Positions 1 to 7,851 are shown, counted from the stretch's first letter. The stretch: 23,593 nt of DNA from Candidatus Brocadiia bacterium (GCA_013360825.1 JABWAY010000017.1:1-23593), one strand, 5' to 3'. Notes: generated by a model from the sequence alone, not told the origin. Program-made: numbers and translations.

Positions 1-1
1 G

Positions 2-1189
2 GAGGAATCGCGGGCCGCCGGCGATGCGCCGAACGAGGCGGCGGCGCTGAACACGCTGGGGGTGATCCTTGCGCGCCGGCAGCGGGACGAGGAGGCGGAG
101 GCCGCCTGGCGCCGGTGCGAGCAGGTCGCGCGGGAGGGAGGGGACCGGCGGAAGCAGGCGTCGTCCACGAACAATCTCGGGCTGCTGCGGATGCGCCGCG
201 GCGACCTGGCGGAGGCGACACGGCTGCTGGAAGGCTCGCTGGCCATCGAGCGGGAGATCGGGAACCGTCCGGGCGTGATCGGGAGCATGATCGCGCTGGC
301 CGAAGTCCAGTCGCGGCAGGGGCGCGACGACCTGTCCGTGGATACCTACCGGGACGCGATCCGCCTGGCGCGCGAAATCGGACTGATGTACGCGCTCGGC
401 ATCTGCCTGAACAACCTCGCCAGCATCCATGCCCGCGCGCACCGGCTCGACGAGGCGCTCGCGACCTACGGCCAGGCCCTCGAGCTCAAGCGCGAAATGG
501 GCGACCGGTCCGGCGTCGCGACGACCCTCGCCAACTGCGCCATCGTCCGCCAGGTCCTCGGCGACATGGCCGGCGCCGTCTCCACCCTGGAGGCCGCTCT
601 GTCCCAGGCCCAGGTCCAGCGGCAGACCCGGGTTGTCGCCGCGATTCTCGAAGCCCGCGGAAATCTCGCGTGGGTCGTCGGGGATTTCGACGCCGCGATC
701 CGCGATCTCACCGAGGCCGTCGCCATGGATCCGGGACGGGGAGGTTCCGACAGCCGCCTGCTCAAGGCTGTTTCACTTCTGGCAGTCGGAAGGGAAGTCG
801 AAGCGCGGGCGGCGGCCGCGGGGCTCAGCCCCGACCAGGAAGCGCTGTTCCGTGCAAGCCTCGGGGAGCCGGAGTCCGTCTCCCTCGTTCTGTCCCGCCC
901 CCCGGAGCCCGACCAGACCGGCATGCTCTGGAGCTCGATCGCCGCCGCCGCGGGCCGGACGGACGCGGTCGAGGGAATCCGCGGGATGCTCCGCGTCCTG
1001 GAAAGCCGCCGGATGCTCGGCATCCTCTGGCGCGTCCGGGCCGATCTCGCCTTCCTGACCGCCTCCCGGGAGGACGCCGCCCGCGCACGCGCCGAGGTCG
1101 CGAAACTCGCGGCCCCGCTCCCGCCGGAGCGCCGCGCGACCCTCGAAGCGCATCCGAGCATCGCCCGCCTCGCCCGCGCCGGTCTGTGA
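2..1189 (+). CDS. TPR-repeat protein, 5' end cut by the window
   Basis: The reading frame is open from base 2, so the real start lies outside the window; a GTG at 62 falls inside a repeat and is not a credible start. The visible 395 residues contain repeated TPR units of about 40 residues of the kinesin-light-chain type, with recurring N-N-L-A/G cores such as ALNTLGVIL, NNLGLLRMRRGD and NNLASIHA followed by E-A-x-x-x-Y/L-x-x-A-L helices. The last third, after about residue 260, has less regular helices and ends in a Pro/Arg-rich tail. Such repeats are protein-binding scaffolds; the partner is unknown. No signal peptide can be judged because the N-terminus is missing; it could be the C-terminal part of a kinase or regulator with a TPR tail. 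The next gene starts 56 bases downstream on the same strand. Confidence 0.85.
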   Translation, partial: EESRAAGDAPNEAAALNTLGVILARRQRDEEAEAAWRRCEQVAREGGDRRKQASSTNNLGLLRMRRGDLAEATRLLEGSLAIEREIGNRPGVIGSMIALAEVQSRQGRDDLSVDTYRDAIRLAREIGLMYALGICLNNLASIHARAHRLDEALATYGQALELKREMGDRSGVATTLANCAIVRQVLGDMAGAVSTLEAALSQAQVQRQTRVVAAILEARGNLAWVVGDFDAAIRDLTEAVAMDPGRGGSDSRLLKAVSLLAVGREVEARAAAAGLSPDQEALFRASLGEPESVSLVLSRPPEPDQTGMLWSSIAAAAGRTDAVEGIRGMLRVLESRRMLGILWRVRADLAFLTASREDAARARAEVAKLAAPLPPERRATLEAHPSIARLARAGL

Positions 1190-1245
1190 CCCGGCTCGCG
1201 CGCGCTGGCTCCCCGGATGCGGCACCCTGTGAAAGGTCGCTTCAG

Positions 1246-2244
1246 ATGAGATCCCCACGGCCCCTCCTCCTCGCGCTGGCCCTCCTCCTCCCGACCCTGC
1301 CGGCCGCGTCCGAGGACGGAAAGAAGAAACCGAAACCGACCCCCCTCGAGCGTGGGATCGCCGGCATCCAGCAGGGGGCGGATACGGTGCGACTCCAGGC
1401 GGCCCACGACCTCGGCCTGCTCGGCGAGGAGGCCGTCGAGCCGCTGCGGGCCCTGATGAAGTCCCGCGACCCGCTGACCCGGGAGTGCGTGCTGTTCGCG
1501 TTCAGTTTCATGCGCACGCCCGCGGACTACCTCCCTGAATTCAAGTCGGGGCTCAAAGACACCGAGGGCGCCGTGAGGGCCGTCGCCCTCCAGCAGTGCC
1601 ACCAGCTCGCCCCGGAGGACCCGATCGTCGCCGCCGCCGTCGGGACCGCGCATCAGGACAAGTCTCCCAGGGTCCGGATCTGGAGCGTGAGCGCGGCGGA
1701 GGAGCGCCTTCGCAGGCGGGACCAGTCCGACGGCTGGCAGGAGTCCCTCAGCCGCGTCGAATCGCTTCTGACCGACAAGGAGGGCTCCGTCAGGACCGCG
1801 GCGGCTGAAGTCTGGCTCTGGTTCTGCCCGAGAGACACCGCCGGGCCGGCAATCCTGGCGATGGCCTCCTCCGACAAGGATCCCGGCGCCCGCGCAACCG
1901 CACTGCGCGGTCTCGGGAAATTCCCGCCCGCCGAGACGCTCCCGATTCTCGTCGCCGCGCTGTCGGGCGGGACCGAGCGAACGCGTGCGGCCGCGGCCGT
2001 CGCACTCGGGGAGGTGATCAACCCCGCAACCCTCCCGCCCGACCTGGCCCCAAAACTCCAGGCAGCCCTCACGACGCTCCTCGGCCGCAAGACCGCCGAG
2101 GACCGGTCCAGCGCCCTTCGCGTTCTCAAGGCATTCCCCGAAGACCCGGGCGGACACCTGCCGGCGGTCGAGCGGCTGGGCTCCGACGGCGACCCGCTCG
2201 TCAAGAACCTGGCGGGGGAGATCCTGGAGCGCTGGAAGCGCTGA
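1246..2244 (+). CDS. Exported HEAT-repeat protein
   Basis: A 332-residue protein. The ATG at 1246 was chosen because it is followed at once by a typical signal peptide: basic start, a Leu/Ala-rich core and a small-residue cleavage region near residues 19-22, then a Lys/Pro-rich linker. An AAAGG sequence lies about 10 bases upstream. The open frame runs far upstream of this ATG but overlaps the TPR gene out of frame and is Arg/Gly/Pro-rich, so the longer form is an artefact. From residue 35 to the end there are helical pairs of the HEAT/PBS-lyase type, recognisable from units such as VRLQAAHDLGLLGEEAVEPL and ARATALRGLGKFPPAETLPIL. HEAT solenoids bind proteins; no catalytic motif is seen. It is probably periplasmic or outer-envelope and may be co-transcribed with the preceding TPR gene. 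Confidence 0.85.
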   Translation: MRSPRPLLLALALLLPTLPAASEDGKKKPKPTPLERGIAGIQQGADTVRLQAAHDLGLLGEEAVEPLRALMKSRDPLTRECVLFAFSFMRTPADYLPEFKSGLKDTEGAVRAVALQQCHQLAPEDPIVAAAVGTAHQDKSPRVRIWSVSAAEERLRRRDQSDGWQESLSRVESLLTDKEGSVRTAAAEVWLWFCPRDTAGPAILAMASSDKDPGARATALRGLGKFPPAETLPILVAALSGGTERTRAAAAVALGEVINPATLPPDLAPKLQAALTTLLGRKTAEDRSSALRVLKAFPEDPGGHLPAVERLGSDGDPLVKNLAGEILERWKR

Positions 2245-2251
2245 CCCACCC

Positions 2252-2289
2252 TCCGGAAGACTCGCTTGAAGTCACCGTCCGGAAGACTC
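2252..2289 (+). repeat. Direct repeat pair framing a promoter
   Basis: The 12-base sequence TCCGGAAGACTC occurs at 2252-2263 and again at 2278-2289, starts 26 bases apart. The first copy ends just before the proposed -35 box, and the second sits in the spacer directly against the -10 box. This placement would suit a transcription-factor operator, although no regulator is identified. Confidence 0.45.
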
Positions 2290-2295
2290 TACAAT
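2266..2295 (+). promoter_or_regulatory. Sigma-70-like promoter of the FHA-GAF-HD-GYP gene
   Basis: TTGAAG (2266-2271) and TACAAT (2290-2295) are separated by 18 bases and match the housekeeping consensus in 4 of 6 and 5 of 6 positions. Transcription would begin near 2302, leaving a leader of about 60 bases before the ATG at 2363. The surrounding DNA is otherwise very GC-rich, which makes the match more notable. Confidence 0.5.
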
Positions 2296-2362
2296 CCACA
2301 GCCGGAGCCGGTCCGACCCGGAATTCCGGCTGTTTCCTCCTACCCACGCGGAGCCTCGGACG

Positions 2363-3940
2363 ATGCAGGCACGGTTGCTCGTCATCAAGGGCAAGAATGC
2401 GGGGGCCTTCGTCGAGGTCAACGCCAGATCGGCGGCCACCATCGGGCGTGGGGACGACTCGTCGATCGCGATGGGCGACCCCGGCCTCTCACGGCGGCAT
2501 TTCACGGTCACGCAGGAAAACGGCGGATTCATCCTCACCGACCTCAAGTCCACCAACGGGACCTTCGTCAACTCCGAACGCCTCTCCGCCCCGATCCCGC
2601 TTCACCATGGCGACATCGTCGCCGCCGGATCGTCGCTGTTCGAGTTCCGGGTGCAGGAAGACCTGAACGAGGAGACGACGCGGATCTTCCTCTCGCACGA
2701 GGAAAGCGCCACGCAGAAGGAGGAGACCAGCGTCGGGCTGGACCTCGACAAGTCCACGATCATGGCGCTTCCCCAGAGCGAAGCCGACATGCGGCAGGCG
2801 CATCGGGCGCTGACCACGCTGTACAAGGTGGGGAACCTGATCAACGCGGAAGTCGACGTGCAGCGCGTGCTCAAGAACACGATGGACGCGGTGATGGCGC
2901 ACGTGCGGGCGGACCGCGGGACGCTGGTGCTGATCGACCGGGAGCGCGGGACCTACGAGCCGGTCGTGGTGCACACGGGGATCGACGACCCGACGATGGA
3001 GGATCCCTCGGCGGAGGTGCAGCCGTACCTGTCCCGGAGCATCCTGGACCAGGTGGTGCGGCAGGGGAGGGCGATCGCGTCGAACGATGCGATGTCCGAC
3101 GAGCGGTTCAAGGCGGGGGATTCGATCATCCTGCAGCACATCCGTTCGGTGCTCTGCGCGCCGCTGACGGCGAAGGACAAGATTCTGGGGGCGATCTATC
3201 TCGACTCCACGGGGTCCGTGGATGCGTTCCAGCAGCCCGACCTCGAGCTGGTGACGGCGATCGGGCTCCAGGCCGGCCTGGCGATCGACCGCGCCAAGCT
3301 GATCGAGGACCTGGAGAGCCTCTTTTTCGAGTCGATCCGGACGATCGTCGCCGCGCTGGAGGCCAAGGACCGTTATACGTGCGGCCACTCCGAGCGCGTC
3401 ACGATGTACGCCGTGGAAATCGCGCGCTGCCTGAACTGGAGCGAGAAGGACCTGGGAACGCTGAACCTGTCGGCCCTGCTGCACGACGTCGGGAAGATCG
3501 GCATCCCGGAACGGGTGCTGCTCAAGCCGGGGAAACTGACGGCGGAGGAGTTCGAGGTGATGAAGCAGCACCCGGTGATCGGGGCGGAGATCATCAAGCA
3601 CCTCAAGAACGCCCAGTCGATCATCGGGGGGATCCGGCACCACCACGAGCGCTGGGACGGGATGGGGTATCCGGACGGGCTGAAGGGCGAGCAGATTCCG
3701 CTGATGGCCCGGATCATCCAGATGGCGGATTCGTTCGACGCGATGGTGTCGACGCGGCCGTACCGGAAAGGTCTGTCGCAGGACGAGGTGCTGCGCGAGG
3801 TGGAGCGGTGCCAGGCGACCCAGTTCGACCCGAACATCGCGGATGTGTTCCTGAAGCTGATGCGCTCGGGGCGGATCCGGCCGCTGATGATGAAACAGCC
3901 GCACTACATGGAGCATTTCCAGGTCGAGAACGAGGCCTGA
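2363..3940 (+). CDS. FHA-GAF-HD-GYP cyclic-di-GMP phosphodiesterase
   Basis: A 525-residue cytoplasmic signalling protein. Residues 1-98 form an FHA domain with the phosphothreonine-binding signature: G-R-G at 28-30, S43, R45-H46 and T64-N65-G66. Residues about 150-312 form a GAF sensor domain. Residues about 318-510 form an HD-GYP domain with H342, the metal-binding H374-D375 in LLHDVGKIGIP, and the HHHERWDGMGYPDG segment at 426-439 that defines HD-GYP enzymes. The family hydrolyses cyclic di-GMP to pGpG or GMP using a two- or three-iron centre. The FHA domain implies recruitment by a phosphorylated partner, and a Ser/Thr kinase is encoded elsewhere in this window, although a direct link is only inferred. 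The frame opens at ATG 2363 after a sigma-70-like promoter; a CGGAG sequence lies 9 bases upstream. Codon endings shift from C-rich in the FHA part to G-rich from about base 2790. Confidence 0.95.
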   Translation: MQARLLVIKGKNAGAFVEVNARSAATIGRGDDSSIAMGDPGLSRRHFTVTQENGGFILTDLKSTNGTFVNSERLSAPIPLHHGDIVAAGSSLFEFRVQEDLNEETTRIFLSHEESATQKEETSVGLDLDKSTIMALPQSEADMRQAHRALTTLYKVGNLINAEVDVQRVLKNTMDAVMAHVRADRGTLVLIDRERGTYEPVVVHTGIDDPTMEDPSAEVQPYLSRSILDQVVRQGRAIASNDAMSDERFKAGDSIILQHIRSVLCAPLTAKDKILGAIYLDSTGSVDAFQQPDLELVTAIGLQAGLAIDRAKLIEDLESLFFESIRTIVAALEAKDRYTCGHSERVTMYAVEIARCLNWSEKDLGTLNLSALLHDVGKIGIPERVLLKPGKLTAEEFEVMKQHPVIGAEIIKHLKNAQSIIGGIRHHHERWDGMGYPDGLKGEQIPLMARIIQMADSFDAMVSTRPYRKGLSQDEVLREVERCQATQFDPNIADVFLKLMRSGRIRPLMMKQPHYMEHFQVENEA

Positions 3941-4007
3941 GCCGCCGGCGGCGTATCCGGCCGGGCCCGGCGGCCGCCCCTCGGGACGTGCCCGGGGGCG
4001 TTGACGG

Positions 4008-4021
4008 GATCGCGCGCGATC
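4008..4021. repeat. Perfect 14-base palindrome between convergent genes
   Basis: GATCGCGCGCGATC is a perfect inverted repeat in the 165-base gap between the HD-GYP gene and the convergent EI24-type gene. The same gap holds two shorter perfect palindromes (GCCGCCGGCGGC at 3942 and GCCGGGCCCGGC near 3960). No T-tract follows, so a standard rho-independent terminator is not supported, but stacked GC-rich hairpins could still slow polymerase from both sides. Confidence 0.4.
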
Positions 4022-4105
4022 GCCCTCTCTTCGGGGCAAACACGCGCCGGACTCACCCCGGTGGATCGCCCGCGCGACCATCCCGAGGCCCCGGACGCAG
4101 CCCGC

Positions 4106-4891
4106 TCACGCCGCACGCCCCCGGTCGCCGGACGCTTCCTCCTCGCGGATCCGCGCGACCAGCCGCGCGCCGCCCGCGACCGCGGCGGGGGCGGTGAGGA
4201 TGCCGAGAAGCGGGATGAGGGTGACGACGAACGCCCCCGCGCCGAATCCGCAGCACCGGCCCGGGTGGGCCAGGACGAATCTGTAGCGGGCGAGGACGGG
4301 GACGCCGCACGCTTCGAGCGCATAGTCGGCGAATTCGAAGGCCAGCAGCATCCAGGTGACGCCGGTGGCAAAGATGGCGCCGACGACCGGGATGAATCCG
4401 ATCCCGATGAGCAGGCACTGGACGCCGATGAAGACGCCCAGCTTGGCGATTTCCTGGGCGATCGACACCAGCGCGATTTTCCAGATCGGCCCGGACGGAT
4501 CGGGAACCGGCCGGCCGGTGACGTGCACGAGCGCCGCTTCGGACAGTTTCGTGTAGAACGGGGCGGCGACGACGCTCGACAGCACCAGCATGAGGCCGAC
4601 GGCCAGGAGAAGACCGAGGAGCAGGGTGACGAACCACGCGAGCCACCAGGCGATCCGCCCCCAGGTGCTGGAGGCGTCGCCAAAGACCCATCGGGTGACG
4701 TCGTCCGTGAACAGGAAGACGGCGGTGACGAACGCGATCAGGAGGAGGGTATTGAGCGCCATGGGAATGAGTGCCCAGGTGCGCACGGAAGGCACCCTCA
4801 GAACCATCCCGAATCCCGCGAGGAAGTCCCTGAAGCCGGTGAGGAATTCAGCCACGTGGGCATTCTGGAAGTGTCCGGCGGAAAGCGCCAC
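4106..4891 (-). CDS. EI24/CysZ-family integral membrane protein
   Basis: A 261-residue hydrophobic protein with the layout of the EI24 (etoposide-induced 2.4)/CysZ family: a short amphipathic N-terminus ending in FLTGFRDFLAGFGMVLR, a first membrane pair at about residues 38-62 and 80-108, the conserved A-P-F-Y (109-113) followed by a polar loop, then further long hydrophobic stretches at about 138-190 and 215-240. The length fits the family, about 250 residues. CysZ members transport sulfate for cysteine synthesis, but no sulfur-assimilation gene is nearby, so the substrate is not assigned. The start is uncertain: both the GTG at 4891 and an in-frame GTG at 4855 lack a clear Shine-Dalgarno sequence. 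Its 3' end faces the HD-GYP gene. Confidence 0.8.
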   Translation of the reverse strand: MALSAGHFQNAHVAEFLTGFRDFLAGFGMVLRVPSVRTWALIPMALNTLLLIAFVTAVFLFTDDVTRWVFGDASSTWGRIAWWLAWFVTLLLGLLLAVGLMLVLSSVVAAPFYTKLSEAALVHVTGRPVPDPSGPIWKIALVSIAQEIAKLGVFIGVQCLLIGIGFIPVVGAIFATGVTWMLLAFEFADYALEACGVPVLARYRFVLAHPGRCCGFGAGAFVVTLIPLLGILTAPAAVAGGARLVARIREEEASGDRGRAA

Positions 4892-5015
4892 AAGGAGATG
4901 GCGGTCGCGCGGGCTCGCGGGGGGACGGTGAAGACCATCCCGGCCCGGTTGTCCCTGTGGAAACAGCCGGAAAGTATTGCGGCGAAAGGAGTTCCAGCGC
5001 CCGACAGCGACGCAA

Positions 5016-5029
5016 CATAACAGACATTA
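5016..5029. promoter_or_regulatory. AT-rich inverted repeat upstream of the EI24-type gene
   Basis: The 226-base gap between the EI24-type gene start and the permease stop (4892-5117) has no gene. It contains the only clearly AT-rich patch for kilobases, including ATAA-N6-TTAT at 5016-5029. It may belong to the promoter or operator of the EI24-type gene on the minus strand, but I could not place a well-spaced -35/-10 pair. Confidence 0.25.
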
Positions 5030-5117
5030 TCGGACGTTTCTGGCGGGATTCCCGGTCAGGGTGTGCCGGATTCGCGCGCCCCGAGCAGGCCCCGACCCCA
5101 ACTCCTGCCACCCGTCT

Positions 5118-5891
5118 TCACACCACCAACCGCCGCTTCATCGACCTCACCGCCAGCCATGCCAGCGGGATGCTCAGAACCGCGAACGCGAAGATCCGCG
5201 CCCAGACCCCTGGTCCCCACCCCCCGAACGACAGTTGGCGGATCACCTCCACGAGATGCGTCAGCGGGAACGCCTGGGCGACCGTCTGCCCCCACGCGGG
5301 CAGGCCGGAAAGCGGAAAATAGGTCCCGCTGAGGAGCATCATCGGCGTGATGACGAGGAACATCGGGTAGTTGAAGGCGTCGATCCCGGGGGTGATGGAG
5401 GTGAAACACATCCCGAGGCAGGCGAACCAGAACCCGCCGATGAAGGCCACCACGGGGATTGCGAGGAGGTCCGGGAACGTCAGGAGGCCGTAGAACCGGA
5501 TCACCACGCACATGATGCTCGATGCGATGAGCGCCTTCGTGGCTCCCCAGAAGAGCTCCCCGAGGATGACCTCGTCGAGGCTGATCGGGGTCGCGATGAT
5601 CGCGTCGAACGTCTTCTGGTAGTACATCCGGATGTACGAGCCGTAGGTGCACTCGAAAAACCCCTGGAACATGACGCTGATGCCCAGCATCCCGGGGGCG
5701 ATGAACGCCGTGTAGGTGACTTCCCTGCCGTCGTACGGAACGGTGCCGACGAAACCGCCGAGCCCGGCCGAGAAGGCCACGAGGTAAAAGATCGGTTCGA
5801 GGATCGGCGGGAGGAAATTGACCTTCCACGTCACCCGGTAGACGTCCAGGTTCCGCCGCCAGACCGTGAAGATGCGCCCCAGGGTGCCCAT
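5118..5891 (-). CDS. ABC-2 type exporter permease, NodJ-like
   Basis: A 257-residue membrane protein with six predicted membrane spans at about residues 28-46, 62-80, 112-134, 142-166, 175-195 and 231-251. It carries the ABC-2 signature region around TPMMLLSGTYFPLSGLPAW (182-200) and the N-terminal W-R-x-x-x-x-Y arrangement of the NodJ/DrrB group. It should form the membrane channel for the ATPase encoded immediately upstream: the ATPase stop and this ATG are separated by one base, and a GAGGG sequence lies 6 bases before the start. Such pairs export lipids, glycolipids or drugs; the cargo here cannot be told from sequence. Confidence 0.9.
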   Translation of the reverse strand: MGTLGRIFTVWRRNLDVYRVTWKVNFLPPILEPIFYLVAFSAGLGGFVGTVPYDGREVTYTAFIAPGMLGISVMFQGFFECTYGSYIRMYYQKTFDAIIATPISLDEVILGELFWGATKALIASSIMCVVIRFYGLLTFPDLLAIPVVAFIGGFWFACLGMCFTSITPGIDAFNYPMFLVITPMMLLSGTYFPLSGLPAWGQTVAQAFPLTHLVEVIRQLSFGGWGPGVWARIFAFAVLSIPLAWLAVRSMKRRLVV

Positions 5892-5892
5892 A

Positions 5893-6804
5893 TCAGTCCC
5901 TCAGGTCCCTGCCGGTCAGGCGCAGAAAGACGTCCTCGAGCGTCCCGCGGCGCGCGATCAGCTGGTCGACCTGGAAGCGGCCGAGAATTTCGCGCTGGAG
6001 CGTGTCCCCGGACTCCGGGTAGATGAACAGCCGTTCGCTGACGAGTTCGCAGGGCAGGTTCCGCGCCCGGACCCAGGTGACGAGGGCGTCCGGCGGCTGC
6101 CAGACCTCGACGACCGACGGCCGCGCGTGCTCCGCGATCAGCTCCGCCGGCGAACCGCAGACCAGGATCTTCGCCTTGTCCATGATCACCAGCCGGTCGC
6201 AGAGCTGCGCGGCCTCGTCCATGTAGTGTGTCGTCAGGAGAATCGTCGTTCCGCGACGGCGCAGGTCGCGGACCTTGTCCCAGAGGACGTGCCGCGCCTG
6301 GGGGTCGAGCCCCGTCGTCGGCTCGTCCAGGATGAGCAGCTTCGGCCGGTTCAGAAGCGCCCGCGCCAGGACCAGCCGTCGTTTCATCCCCCCCGAAAGG
6401 CTCATGACCGGCGCGTCGGCCTTCTCCTGAAGCGCCACGAAGGCCAGGAGTTCGTCCGCCCGCGGGCGCGCCTCGGCCGCCGCCACCCCGAAGTACCGCG
6501 CATACACCTCGAGGTTCCGCCGGACCGTGAAGTCCGGATCGAGGTTGTCCTCCTGCGGGCAGACCCCCGTCTGCGCCTTCACCTCTCGCGCCCGCGTCCG
6601 GACATCCAGCCCCAGCACCTCCAGCACTCCCGACGTCACCGGGCTGAACCCGTAGACCATCTTCATCGTCGTGCTCTTCCCCGCCCCGTTCGGCCCGAGG
6701 AACCCGAAACACTCCCCCTCCCGCACCTCCAGATCGATCGCATCGACGGCGAGCTGGTCGCGATAGCGTTTCGTGAGGGACCGGGCGACGATGGCGGCAG
6801 GCAT
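5893..6804 (-). CDS. ABC exporter ATP-binding protein, NodI/CcmA-like
   Basis: A 303-residue ATPase. Walker A GPNGAGKST is at 37-45, the Q-loop glutamine at Q84, the signature LSGGM at 136-140, Walker B LLILDEP at 156-162 and the switch histidine at H193. The last 80 residues form the C-terminal extension typical of NodI/DrrA/CcmA-type subunits of ABC-2 exporters. The ATG at 6804 fits the usual family N-terminus; the frame remains open much farther upstream, but that part runs antisense to era and is not coding. Translation is probably coupled to the permease through the TGA-T-ATG junction. The upstream Shine-Dalgarno is weak (GGGCGA). The gene diverges from era across 66 bases. Confidence 0.93.
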   Translation of the reverse strand: MPAAIVARSLTKRYRDQLAVDAIDLEVREGECFGFLGPNGAGKSTTMKMVYGFSPVTSGVLEVLGLDVRTRAREVKAQTGVCPQEDNLDPDFTVRRNLEVYARYFGVAAAEARPRADELLAFVALQEKADAPVMSLSGGMKRRLVLARALLNRPKLLILDEPTTGLDPQARHVLWDKVRDLRRRGTTILLTTHYMDEAAQLCDRLVIMDKAKILVCGSPAELIAEHARPSVVEVWQPPDALVTWVRARNLPCELVSERLFIYPESGDTLQREILGRFQVDQLIARRGTLEDVFLRLTGRDLRD

Positions 6805-6843
6805 CGCCCGAAACGATACGCCCGCATCCGGCCGGCGTCCACC

Positions 6844-6872
6844 TTGCGGCCCCCCGGGCCCGCCTGTACCAT
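6844..6872 (+). promoter_or_regulatory. era: Possible promoter of era overlapping its start region
   Basis: TTGCGG (6844-6849), 17 bases, then TACCAT (6867-6872) matches the consensus in 3 of 6 and 4 of 6 positions with ideal spacing. If used, transcription would begin near 6879, which would exclude the ATG at 6871 and leave the ATG at 6883 almost leaderless. The match is weak. Confidence 0.2.
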
Positions 6873-7779
6873 GCCCGCCCCCATGCCTGAACCCACCCGC
6901 TGCGGCTACGTCTCCATCGTCGGAAAACCGAACGTCGGCAAGTCCACCCTCCTCAACGCCTTCGCCGGCCGAAAGGTGTCCATCGTCAGCGAGAAACCCG
7001 GGACGACCCGGCACCGCATCCACGCAGCCATCACCCGAGGGCAGGCCCAGGCCCTGTTCACCGACACCCCGGGCCTGTTCAAGCCCCGCCGCACGCTCGA
7101 TCGCTTCATGGAACAGATGGTCCTGCGCTCCGTCGAAGGGGTCGACCTGCTTCTCCTCGTGGCGGACGAGGGCGGGCCGCGCGACATGGACCGCCAGGTG
7201 CTGAGCGCACTCCGGTCCCGCTCGGCCGGCGTCCCGGTCCTCCTCGTCCTCAACCGGATGGACCTCTGCTCCCGGGGCGCGGAGGTCACGAAACTCGCGG
7301 AAACCTGGCGGCCGCTCTACTCCTTCCGCGGCGTCATCCCGGTCTCCGCGAAGACGGGCAAGGGACTTCCGCTGCTGTGGGAGGCGATCGCCGCCGCGCT
7401 GCCGGAAGCTCCGTTCGAGGTGGGCGCGGACGAGGAGATGGCGCCGGACAACCGGCGGTGGGCCTCCGACCTGATCCGGGAAAAGGTCCTCCACCTGGCG
7501 CACCAGGAAGTTCCCCACAGCGTTGCGGTGGTGGTCAGCGGGTTCGAGGAGGAGCCGAAGATGTACCGGATCGCCGCCGACCTGATCGTGGAGCGCGACT
7601 CGCAGAAACCGATCCTGATCGGCGCCGGGGGTTCGATGATCCGTGCGATCGGGACGGCGGCGCGCGAGGACCTGGAGTCCCAGCTCGGGAAGAAGGTCTT
7701 CCTGGAACTGTTCGTCAAGGTCCGGGCGGGATGGCGCGACGATCCGTCGCGGCTGGCCGAGTACGGGTACGAGGACTGA
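6871..7779 (+). CDS. era: GTPase Era, ribosome assembly factor
   Basis: Era is an essential GTPase that binds the 3' end of 16S rRNA and helps mature the 30S subunit. The 302-residue protein has G1 GKPNVGKST (18-26), the G2 threonines at 45-46 in PGTTRH, G3 DTPG (65-68), G4 NRMD (128-131) and G5 SAK (159-161), followed by a type-II KH domain around VERDSQKPILIG and KKVFLELFVKV (240-284). Length agrees with the family. Two departures from the usual sequence are visible: G4 is N-R-x-D instead of N-K-x-D, and the KH GxxG loop reads GAGG rather than GKGG. Two starts are possible, ATG 6871 and ATG 6883; the second gives an N-terminus closer to E. coli Era, and neither has a Shine-Dalgarno. It is not next to rnc or recO here. 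Confidence 0.96.
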   Translation: MPAPMPEPTRCGYVSIVGKPNVGKSTLLNAFAGRKVSIVSEKPGTTRHRIHAAITRGQAQALFTDTPGLFKPRRTLDRFMEQMVLRSVEGVDLLLLVADEGGPRDMDRQVLSALRSRSAGVPVLLVLNRMDLCSRGAEVTKLAETWRPLYSFRGVIPVSAKTGKGLPLLWEAIAAALPEAPFEVGADEEMAPDNRRWASDLIREKVLHLAHQEVPHSVAVVVSGFEEEPKMYRIAADLIVERDSQKPILIGAGGSMIRAIGTAAREDLESQLGKKVFLELFVKVRAGWRDDPSRLAEYGYED

Positions 7780-7803
7780 CGGCCGGCTCCGGCCTGTGAA
7801 AAC

Positions 7804-7831
7804 GGGGCGCCCGCATCGCTGCGGACGCCCC
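7804..7831 (-). terminator. Rho-independent terminator of the protease-lipoprotein operon
   Basis: Arms at 7804-7814 and 7821-7831 pair as six G/C pairs, one mismatch and four more pairs around a six-base loop. Read on the minus strand, the hairpin is followed directly by GTTTTC, as expected for a terminator serving the lipoprotein gene that ends at 7852. On the plus strand the following bases are GGGGTTG, so termination of era there would be less efficient. Confidence 0.75.
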
Positions 7832-7851
7832 GGGGTTGCCGACCCTGCCGT

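Noticed and set aside
115..1245. N-terminal extension of the HEAT protein frame (709 residues)
   Set aside because: It overlaps the TPR gene out of frame and has Arg/Gly/Pro-rich shadow composition; the internal ATG starts a signal peptide.
466..4081. Minus-strand open frames of 563 and 530 residues opposite the HEAT and HD-GYP genes
   Set aside because: Composition is Arg/Pro/Gly-rich with no domain, while the plus-strand frames contain clear domain motifs.
4955..4980. TTGTCC and TATTGC as a plus-strand promoter
   Set aside because: Spacing of about 20 bases is too long and no plus-strand gene follows.
6805..7518. N-terminal extension of the ABC ATPase frame (541 residues)
   Set aside because: The added part is antisense to era and the standard ATPase N-terminus begins at the ATG at 6804.
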